DNA of 64,000 bases from Bacillaceae bacterium JMAK1 (GTDB lineage: Bacteria > Bacillota > Bacilli > Bacillales > Marinococcaceae). The notes beneath the pieces were generated by a model. That model worked only from the letters and a program-made list of their open reading frames with translations. It was not told the origin of the DNA and did not search any database. Of this stretch, positions 57,572 through 64,000 are shown piece by piece; within the stretch, counting starts at the first letter, position 1, and every line of letters begins with the position of its first letter. A program made the translations under genes and the position numbers. The stretch is from contig JIBW01000004.1 of the NCBI GenBank assembly GCA_012970285.1, positions 186,001 through 250,000 of the forward strand, in the 5' to 3' direction.

Positions 57572-59128
57572 ATGAGTTGGCACACAGAAATTGAAGAGTT
57601 ACAGCGTTTAAAAAAGTTGGCCGAGAATATGGGTGGGGAAGCGAGCGTCCAAAAGCAAAAATCGAGGGGAAAGTTAACCGTTCGAGAGCGTATCGAACAA
57701 GTTCTTGATGACGATACGTTTCACGAGTCAGGGGCTCTAGCGGGCAAAGCCACGTATGACGAAGAAGGTAAAGTGAAAACATTTATGCCAGCGAATTTTC
57801 TACTCGGCACAGGGAAAATTGACGGACGTAAGGTCGTCGTTGGAGCTGATGATTTTACCGTTCGTGGCGGTGCATCGGACGGCGGGATTAAAGCCAAGCA
57901 AGAGTATGCCGAATTAATGGCACATGAGTTGCAATTACCGATGGTCCGTCTCGTTGATGGAACGGGTGGTGGGGGCAGTGTGAAGAGTCTAGACTCTAGC
58001 GGCTCAACGTATGTTCCAATTAACCCTGCATGGGACCATGTTGTCAAAAACATGGGTAGAGTTCCAGTAGTTGCAGCAGCACTAGGGGCGACTGCAGGCC
58101 TTGGGGCAGCGCGTGTTGCAGCGTCTCACTTTTCAGTAATGGTAGAAGAGCTTTCACAAATTTTCGTTGCCGGTCCACAAGTCGTGAAGTTCGGCATGGG
58201 GCAAGACTTGACGAAAGAAGAACTCGGTGGCACGGCTGTTCACCGTGCAAGCGGTGCGGTCGATAACATTGCGACGTCTGAAGAAGATGCATTTATGCAA
58301 ATGCGAACGTTTCTTTCTTATATGCCGAGCAACATCTTTGAATTACCACCTGTTATGGAGTCAGAGGATGACCGAGACCGCCGCGAAGAATCACTCATTG
58401 AAGCAATTCCGAGAAACCGTCGTCGCCCATACAAAGTACGTGAATTACTTGAGAAAGTGCTAGATGAAAATAGCATCTTTGAGATTGGCAAACATTTCGG
58501 TTCGAGTACAGTCACTGGTCTTGCTCGATTGAATGGTCATCCGGTCGGTTACTTAGCGAATGACCCGTACGTGTTAGGTGGGGGTATGACGAGGGAGAGT
58601 AGTGAGAAGATCGAACGGTTCGTCGATCTTTGCCAAACGTTTCACCTTCCAATCGTGAATTTCGTTGATCAACCAGGGCTTGTTATCGGTGTTGATGCGG
58701 AGAGGAAAGGAACGATTCGTAAAGGCGTTCGTGCCATTTCTGCCATTTATCAAGCACAAGTACCGATGATTGAAATCATCCTGCGCAAAGTGTTCGGAGT
58801 TGGTGGCGCAGGGATGATTAATGGACACGGTTTGCATCAGCGCTATGCATGGCCATCAGGAGACTGGGGATCATTACCGGTTGAAGGAGGCGTTCAAGTC
58901 GCTTATCGCCGTGAACTCGAAGAAAGTGAAAACCCTGAAGAACTGCTCCAAACGTTAATGGAAAAAATGGAGTCAATTCGTTCGCCATTTCGAACGGCTG
59001 AAGCATTTGGGATTGAAGAGATCATTGATCCTCGTGATACGAGACCGCTTTTGTGTGATTGGGTTGAAGATGCATATAAACGTTTGCCACAATTGCTCGG
59101 TCCATCAAGCTTTACGATGAGACCGTAA
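57572..59128 (+). CDS. acyl-CoA carboxylase carboxyltransferase (beta) subunit
   Basis: A 518-residue carboxyltransferase of the propionyl/methylmalonyl-CoA carboxylase or decarboxylase type, which moves carboxyl between biotin and an acyl-CoA. Signatures: GKLTVRERIEQVLDDDTF, GADDFTVRGGASDGGIKAKQ, LVDGTGGGGSVKSLDSSG, FVDQPGLVIGVDAERKGTIR and GVGGAGMINGHGLHQRYAW. No biotin carboxylase or biotin carrier gene is in the window. ATG 57572 follows GAGGAGAGTG. It is the first gene of a sigma-54 unit; the peptide ABC transporter starts 16 bases after. Confidence 0.88.
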   Translation: MSWHTEIEELQRLKKLAENMGGEASVQKQKSRGKLTVRERIEQVLDDDTFHESGALAGKATYDEEGKVKTFMPANFLLGTGKIDGRKVVVGADDFTVRGGASDGGIKAKQEYAELMAHELQLPMVRLVDGTGGGGSVKSLDSSGSTYVPINPAWDHVVKNMGRVPVVAAALGATAGLGAARVAASHFSVMVEELSQIFVAGPQVVKFGMGQDLTKEELGGTAVHRASGAVDNIATSEEDAFMQMRTFLSYMPSNIFELPPVMESEDDRDRREESLIEAIPRNRRRPYKVRELLEKVLDENSIFEIGKHFGSSTVTGLARLNGHPVGYLANDPYVLGGGMTRESSEKIERFVDLCQTFHLPIVNFVDQPGLVIGVDAERKGTIRKGVRAISAIYQAQVPMIEIILRKVFGVGGAGMINGHGLHQRYAWPSGDWGSLPVEGGVQVAYRRELEESENPEELLQTLMEKMESIRSPFRTAEAFGIEEIIDPRDTRPLLCDWVEDAYKRLPQLLGPSSFTMRP

Positions 59129-59144
59129 GAAAGGGAGATCGTGT

Positions 59145-60677
59145 ATGCGTGTAGCATATCAAACGTTATTTAGAACTGCAATTTTGTTGGCGCTTTCATT
59201 ATCTGGTTGTTCTAATGATGAGTCTGTAGGGGCAACAAGCGAACTAAAGGAGCATGAAAAAGTAACCGTAGCGTATAGCACAGATTTGAATACATTTGAT
59301 CCTGTGTTTGGAAGTGCAGGGAGTGACCATTCGCTCCTTTATCCGCTCTATGACACGCTCATTTCTTTTGATGAAGATTTATTTCCACAACCAGGTCTAG
59401 CAGAAGAGTGGGAATATCTGGATGATACAACACTTGAACTTCGTTTACGAGAAGGAGTCCTATTTCATGACGGAACAATCATGGATGCAACAGCGGTTGC
59501 TTTTAATCTTGAGCGAGCTGCATCAGAGGAATCGTACATTAGTGACTTGAACGCTGTTGAGACCGTTGAAGTTATTGATAATTTAACCGTTCGCCTTCAT
59601 CTTCAATATCCCGATTCTTCAATTGTACTGGCGCTAGCCGATCGGGCAGGGATGATGGTGTCCAAAGAAGCGATTGAACAAAATCCTGATACAATCCAGC
59701 GAGCGGGAGTTGGAGCAGGGCCGTATGAACTCGTTGCCTGGGAAACAGGAGAAAGGATTACGTATCGGAAGTTTGATGATTACTGGGCAGAAGGCGAACC
59801 GAAAGCGGAGATTCTAGAAATCCAAGTGATGCCGAATCAAATGACGAGAATGAATGCATTGCAAACGGGTGAAATCGATTTTGCAACGAGTCTACCAGCT
59901 GGAGAGATTACGAGTTTATCTGACGAAAAGAAGTTTACGATCATTGAAGGTTCGGCCGTTCCGGTGAATATGCTCTATTTAAACATAACGAGTGCTCCTC
60001 TTGATCAAAAGGCAGTACGACTTGCATTGCAACATGGCATTGATCGTAACGCGTTAAATGAAGCGATTCACTATGGGCAAGGAGAAGGGGCGTATCAGCC
60101 GTTTCCGAGCAGTTATTGGGTACACAATGAAGCATTAAATGACTTATATGATCCTGACTACGCTCGAAAGGTTTTAGAAGAAGAAGATTTAGTCGGAACA
60201 GAGGTGACGATTGCTCATTACCCAGAAGCGTATGACGAGCGAGTCATTGATATTCTGCGGCATCAATTAGCAGAAGTTGGCATCGTCGTGAACGGTCAAG
60301 CGATGGAGATTCAAGCGGGAATTTCCGCCTATTTTGATGAAAAGTCCGTACCTTCATTCATGTCTCGGTGGACGGGAAGACCGGATCCACAAATGACGAT
60401 GACGATGCTTTATCACTCGACGAGTTATTACAATACGGGAAGCTATTCGACTGAAGAGATTGAAGGTTTGTTAGCAGAAGCAGCAGGAACCATTGATAAT
60501 CCTGAACGACGGGCTGAGATTTATGATGAAGTCAATGAGATTGGTCTTAAAGAAGAAGCCATTTTTATTCCATTAACGTTTCAGCCAGATATCGTTGCTA
60601 TGAGCACTGACGTTAAAGGATACGAACCGAACATGCTCGGGAAACCGAAGTTTCAAATGCTATATAAAGAACCGTAA
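59145..60677 (+). CDS. oligopeptide/dipeptide ABC transporter substrate-binding lipoprotein
   Basis: A 510-residue SBP family 5 protein. The signal peptide ends with lipobox LSGC (LALSLSGCSNDE), so it is lipid-anchored outside the membrane. Domain hallmarks are VAYSTDLNTFDPVFGSAGSD, GLAEEWEYLDDTTLELRLRE, FHDGTIMDATAVAFNLERA and GAGPYELVAWETGERITYR. It delivers peptides or similar ligands to the permeases encoded downstream. ATG follows AAAGGGAG. First ABC gene of a five-gene operon; specificity (peptide, nickel, glutathione, other) unknown. Confidence 0.9.
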   Translation: MRVAYQTLFRTAILLALSLSGCSNDESVGATSELKEHEKVTVAYSTDLNTFDPVFGSAGSDHSLLYPLYDTLISFDEDLFPQPGLAEEWEYLDDTTLELRLREGVLFHDGTIMDATAVAFNLERAASEESYISDLNAVETVEVIDNLTVRLHLQYPDSSIVLALADRAGMMVSKEAIEQNPDTIQRAGVGAGPYELVAWETGERITYRKFDDYWAEGEPKAEILEIQVMPNQMTRMNALQTGEIDFATSLPAGEITSLSDEKKFTIIEGSAVPVNMLYLNITSAPLDQKAVRLALQHGIDRNALNEAIHYGQGEGAYQPFPSSYWVHNEALNDLYDPDYARKVLEEEDLVGTEVTIAHYPEAYDERVIDILRHQLAEVGIVVNGQAMEIQAGISAYFDEKSVPSFMSRWTGRPDPQMTMTMLYHSTSYYNTGSYSTEEIEGLLAEAAGTIDNPERRAEIYDEVNEIGLKEEAIFIPLTFQPDIVAMSTDVKGYEPNMLGKPKFQMLYKEP

Positions 60678-60694
60678 GGGGAGGGGGAAAAGTT

Positions 60695-61642
60695 ATGTTT
60701 TTACGGTTTCTCACGAAACGTTTGTTCTATGTGATTCCGATGCTTTTTATAACGACGTTCATCGTTTTTTCGTTTATTCTTCTTATCCCAGGGGATCCAG
60801 CTCTCGCGATACTTGGGGAGAATGCTTCAGATGAAAACTTAGCGCAACTACGTGCACAGCTTGGATTAGATCAATCGTTATTCATTCAGTATTGGAATTG
60901 GTTGACAAGTGCACTCGTTGGAGATTTAGGAGAATCATTTTTCACTGGGGAATCGGTTCAGGAGGCTGTTTTTTCAAGGATGGGTATTACGTTCCAACTC
61001 GTAACGACAGCGATTGTAATTGCCTTCGTGTTTGGTACAACATTGGCGATCGTTTCGATGATGAAGCCGGGAAGTTGGATTGATGAGTTTGCTCGCCTCG
61101 TAAGTACGATGGGGACAGCAATTCCGAACTTCTTACTTGCGATGCTCTTACTTGCAGTCTTTAGTTTATCCCTCGGTTGGTTGCCTGCGACAGGGTTTAT
61201 TAGTCTGTTTGAAGATCCAATCGGTTTCTTACGCTCAGTTCTACTTCCATCGATTGCGCTCGGTGCCGTAGGGATGGCGCAAATTACAAGACATATGAGG
61301 TCTGCATTAATCGAAGTTTTTGAAACCGATTACATTCGAACGGCATTCTCGAAAGGGCTATCGATTCGACAGACAATTTTCCATCATGGGATTCGTAATG
61401 CAATCTTACCCGTTGTTACAACAGTTGGTATTCTTTATGGCAATCTAATGGGTGCAACGGTCGTCGTGGAAACGATCTTCTCAATTCCTGGGATTGGTCA
61501 GCTTGCTGTTGATTCAATCATGCAACGAGACTTTGCAATGCTTCAAGGGGTCGTCCTCGTGATGGTTGTAATTATTATCGTCATTAACTTTGCGACGGAC
61601 ATCATTTATTCACTTCTCGACCCAAGAATTAAATATGAATAA
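60695..61642 (+). CDS. peptide ABC transporter permease (DppB-like)
   Basis: A 315-residue inner-membrane permease with six segments. The N-terminal FLTKRLFYVIPMLFITTFI and PGDPALAILGENAS are typical of DppB/OppB, as are the EAA loop DYIRTAFSKGLSIRQTIFHH and VVVETIFSIPGIGQLAVDSI. ATG follows AGGGGAGGGG. 17 bases after the binding protein gene. Confidence 0.92.
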   Translation: MFLRFLTKRLFYVIPMLFITTFIVFSFILLIPGDPALAILGENASDENLAQLRAQLGLDQSLFIQYWNWLTSALVGDLGESFFTGESVQEAVFSRMGITFQLVTTAIVIAFVFGTTLAIVSMMKPGSWIDEFARLVSTMGTAIPNFLLAMLLLAVFSLSLGWLPATGFISLFEDPIGFLRSVLLPSIALGAVGMAQITRHMRSALIEVFETDYIRTAFSKGLSIRQTIFHHGIRNAILPVVTTVGILYGNLMGATVVVETIFSIPGIGQLAVDSIMQRDFAMLQGVVLVMVVIIIVINFATDIIYSLLDPRIKYE

Positions 61643-61657
61643 CTAGGGGGGTTCTAC

Positions 61658-62497
61658 GTGACGGGTAAAGAAATGCTCCGCCGTTTTATGAGGCAACGAG
61701 CAGCTTTTATAAGTGGTATTTTTGTTGTTCTACTCATTGTCGTTGCACTGCTCGCACCATGGCTTGCACCCTATCCACCAGATTTACCGAACTACGATCG
61801 CGTCATGGCCGTTCCGAGCCTCGCTCATTGGCTCGGAACGGATGAACTTGGACGTGACGTGTTGAGTCGATTGATGTACGGTGCACAAGCAGCCATTCAG
61901 GCAGCGCTTATTGCCATCATTATTCCACTCGTCATCGGTGTCCCTCTAGGCATTCTATCTGGATACCTTGGTGGGGTTTTTGACGAAGTATTTATGCGAA
62001 TCGTTGATGGTATTCTAGCGATTCCTGCGATCCTTTTAGCTCTCGGCATTACGGCAGCACTCGGGGTGAATTTATGGAATGCGATGATTGCAATCGGAAT
62101 TGTGTTTACACCGCAATTTGCTCGATTGGCAAGAAGTCAAACGCTACAAATACGAAGTGAAGCGTACGTCTATGCCGCAAAAGTATCCGGAGCTGGTGCG
62201 TTTTGGACGATGGGAAAACATATTATCCCGAATATTTCACCACCGATTATTGTTCAATCATCTTTTAATATGAGCTTTGCAATTCTAGTCGAAGCCTCTT
62301 TAAGTTTCTTAGGACTCGGCGCACAATCGCCGCAAATTAGTTGGGGGGGCATGATTCAGCAAGCATACAGCTTAATGTACATGAATCCTTGGCTGATTTT
62401 AGCACCGGGAGTCGCAATTATGTTGACGATGCTCGCTGGCAACATAATGGGCGACGGCCTTCGTGTTGCGCTCGACCCGAAATTGAAGAAAGTGTAG
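61658..62497 (+). CDS. peptide ABC transporter permease (DppC-like)
   Basis: A 279-residue second permease. Features: APWLAPYPPDLPNYDRVMA, HWLGTDELGRDVLSRLMYGA (the DppC/OppC signature), EAA loop EAYVYAAKVSGAGAFWTMGK and LEASLSFLGLGAQ-like (VEASLSFLGLGAQSPQISWG). Start is GTG after TAGGGGGG. Pairs with the previous permease. Confidence 0.92.
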   Translation: MTGKEMLRRFMRQRAAFISGIFVVLLIVVALLAPWLAPYPPDLPNYDRVMAVPSLAHWLGTDELGRDVLSRLMYGAQAAIQAALIAIIIPLVIGVPLGILSGYLGGVFDEVFMRIVDGILAIPAILLALGITAALGVNLWNAMIAIGIVFTPQFARLARSQTLQIRSEAYVYAAKVSGAGAFWTMGKHIIPNISPPIIVQSSFNMSFAILVEASLSFLGLGAQSPQISWGGMIQQAYSLMYMNPWLILAPGVAIMLTMLAGNIMGDGLRVALDPKLKKV

Positions 62498-62515
62498 AGA
62501 GGAGGAGGAGGAAGA

Positions 62516-63535
62516 ATGACGAAGCGAGAAACGTTACTAGAAATAAACAATTTAAGAGCGTATGCCGGTAAGGCCGGAGAGTCACGAAGTCAGCTCGTGA
62601 ACGGTGTGAACTTTCGGATTGACAAAGGCGAGATCGTTGCTCTTGTAGGGGAATCTGGATGTGGAAAGAGCGTCACTGCACTTTCAATCTTAGGTTTAAA
62701 TGCGGCATCGATCGAATACGAGAATGATAGTGAAATACGATTTCATGAAGAGAATCTGTTGCAACTGTCAGATCGCAAGCTTCGTAAACTACGAGGCAAT
62801 GACATTTCAATGATTTTCCAAGATCCGATGTTTTCTTTGAATCCTCTAAAGAAGATTGGTAAACAAATGACCGAAGCGTTACTTCAGCATAAAGCAGCAG
62901 ACGTTCGAACGGCTCGTCAAGATGCGGAGAAGATGATTGAGCGTGTCGGAATTACTGATCCCAAACGACAGCTTGATAATTATCCTTATCAGCTTTCTGG
63001 TGGGATGCGTCAACGCGTCATGATCGCGATGGCTCTCTTATGTAAACCTGAACTGTTAATTGCGGATGAACCGACGACCGCATTAGATGTGACGATTCAA
63101 GCGCAAATCTTAGAAATTATGAAAGACTTGCAACAGGAACTTGACGTGAGTATTCTCCTCATTACTCATGACTTAGGGGTTGTCGCTGAAATGGCTGATC
63201 GGGTCGTTGTCATGTATAGCGGGCAAGTTGTTGAAGAAGCTGATGTGTATGCGTTGTTTGAACAACCGTTACATCCGTACACAAATGGACTATTAACGAG
63301 CGTTCCAAAGCTTGAAGGTGCAAGTGATGAACGCATCTCAGCGATCCGGGGGACTGTGCCAAGCCCACAAGAATTGCCAAAAGGCTGTAACTTCTATGAG
63401 CGGTGCACTCATCGCTCAGATCGTTGTAAAGAAGAAGAGCCAGTGCTCGCCAATCATGGTGGTCGTAATGTCGCATGTTGGCATCCTGTCGTGGAAGGGG
63501 CGAATGATGTTGAACGAACCGCTATTAGAAATTAA
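62516..63535 (+). CDS. peptide ABC transporter ATP-binding protein (DppD-like)
   Basis: A 339-residue ATPase. Walker A is ALVGESGCGKSVTALSILG, the Q-loop is DISMIFQDPMFSLNPL, the ABC signature is YPYQLSGGMRQRVMIAMALL, Walker B is LLIADEPTTALD, and the H-loop is LLITHDLG. The C-terminal extension (GCNFYERCTHRSDRCKEEEP) has the four-cysteine pattern of DppD/OppD proteins, which in some relatives binds an iron-sulfur cluster. ATG follows AGGAGGAGGAAG. Confidence 0.93.
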   Translation: MTKRETLLEINNLRAYAGKAGESRSQLVNGVNFRIDKGEIVALVGESGCGKSVTALSILGLNAASIEYENDSEIRFHEENLLQLSDRKLRKLRGNDISMIFQDPMFSLNPLKKIGKQMTEALLQHKAADVRTARQDAEKMIERVGITDPKRQLDNYPYQLSGGMRQRVMIAMALLCKPELLIADEPTTALDVTIQAQILEIMKDLQQELDVSILLITHDLGVVAEMADRVVVMYSGQVVEEADVYALFEQPLHPYTNGLLTSVPKLEGASDERISAIRGTVPSPQELPKGCNFYERCTHRSDRCKEEEPVLANHGGRNVACWHPVVEGANDVERTAIRN

Positions 63536-64000
63536 TGGACTAAAAAAATACTACCCGAAGAAAGACGGATTCTTTCAAGGAAAGAAAAGCTGGATTAAAG
63601 CGGTTGACGGTATGGATTTAACGATTGGAAAAGGTGAAACACTCGGACTTGTTGGTGAGTCTGGATGTGGCAAATCAACGACTGGGCGAATGATTGTTGG
63701 TCTAGAGGACCCAACAGAAGGCACCGTGTCATTTCAAGGAAACAACCTAAGTCAAGTTGATAAGCGTGAGCTCGGAAAGCAAATGCAAATGATCTTTCAA
63801 GACCCCTTTTCTTCTTTGAATCCGAGAATGAAAGTGTCGGATGTCATTGCGGAACCGCTTCGTTTACACAAGGTCGGTTCAAGAATAGAACAACAAAAGC
63901 GAGTCGATGAGCTGCTTGAACGCGTCGGATTGCGTTCGGAGCACGGGAGGCGGTTCCCGGCAGAGTTCTCTGGGGGACAACGACAACGAATTGGTATTGC
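63507..64000 (+). CDS. peptide ABC transporter ATP-binding protein (DppF-like), partial
   Basis: The first 164 residues are seen; the gene runs past the window end. It starts at ATG 63507 after GGAAGGGG and overlaps dppD by 29 bases. The N-terminus reads LLEINGLKKYYPKKDGFFQG, Walker A is GLVGESGCGKSTTGRMI, the Q-loop QMIFQDPFSSLNPRM and the signature FPAEFSGGQRQRIGI are in place. Completes a standard binding-protein, two-permease, two-ATPase importer. Confidence 0.93.
   Translation, partial: MLNEPLLEINGLKKYYPKKDGFFQGKKSWIKAVDGMDLTIGKGETLGLVGESGCGKSTTGRMIVGLEDPTEGTVSFQGNNLSQVDKRELGKQMQMIFQDPFSSLNPRMKVSDVIAEPLRLHKVGSRIEQQKRVDELLERVGLRSEHGRRFPAEFSGGQRQRIGI

Overview
The window reads as chromosome of a low-GC, Gram-positive, endospore-forming bacterium of the Bacillaceae, plausibly an alkaliphilic or halotolerant relative of Bacillus (my inference). 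The supporting markers are a Tlp-type small acid-soluble spore protein, an S-layer-homology protein, a sigO/yvrJ/rsoA split sigma-factor operon, an MhqR-type quinone-stress locus with its operator palindromes, DinB/YfiT-type proteins, AGGAGG ribosome sites throughout and frequent GTG/TTG starts. I saw no rRNA, tRNA, insertion sequence, prophage or CRISPR array. Most transcription units end in clear rho-independent terminators, which define the layout.

Region by region. 1-10 kb holds ordinary metabolic and repair genes: FMN reductase, NADP-glutamate dehydrogenase, nitronate monooxygenase, cupin, AlkA glycosylase, a HAD phosphatase, small membrane proteins, and a lipoprotein that seems to start at CTG. 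10-20 kb has a TspO-like protein, PlsC, a DsbA-like thiol protein, a Nudix hydrolase, a GltT-type symporter, a YjiH-family membrane protein, GabT, and then a GC-rich array of 21-bp repeats. 20-29 kb has smpB, ilvE, a peptidase-like hydrolase with a sodium symporter, lemA-htpX, an acyl-CoA dehydrogenase and a short-chain dehydrogenase. 29-36 kb has a large catalase, then a sigma-54 module: a ureohydrolase (guanidinobutyrase/agmatinase type), its divergent PAS-AAA-Fis activator and a second YjiH paralogue. 36-41 kb has the mhqR region, an esterase and coaA. 41-47 kb has a second sigma-54 activator (GAFTDA in place of GAFTGA) next to an Fe-alcohol dehydrogenase/semialdehyde dehydrogenase operon, then an AlkC-like protein. 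47-51 kb has a Fur-box-flanked promoter and terminator that look like an iron-responsive small RNA, tlp, a thioredoxin-reductase-like protein, a second 21-bp repeat array, and the sigO-yvrJ-rsoA operon. 51-64 kb has an SLH protein, a decayed LuxR-type regulator, an IclR regulator with an amidohydrolase/sarcosine-oxidase-like/GltS-like operon, and a sigma-54 promoter ahead of an acyl-CoA carboxylase subunit and a Dpp/Opp-type ABC transporter that runs off the window end.

How it fits together. Much of the window concerns uptake and breakdown of amino acids, amines and peptides as carbon and nitrogen sources. Four GG-N10-GC promoters and two enhancer-binding activators put part of this under sigma-54. 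The most unusual items are the Fur-flanked small-RNA locus and the two 19-unit, 21-bp repeat arrays. Each array lies between a plus-strand gene and its terminator, and each repeats TAG in the reading frame of the upstream gene.
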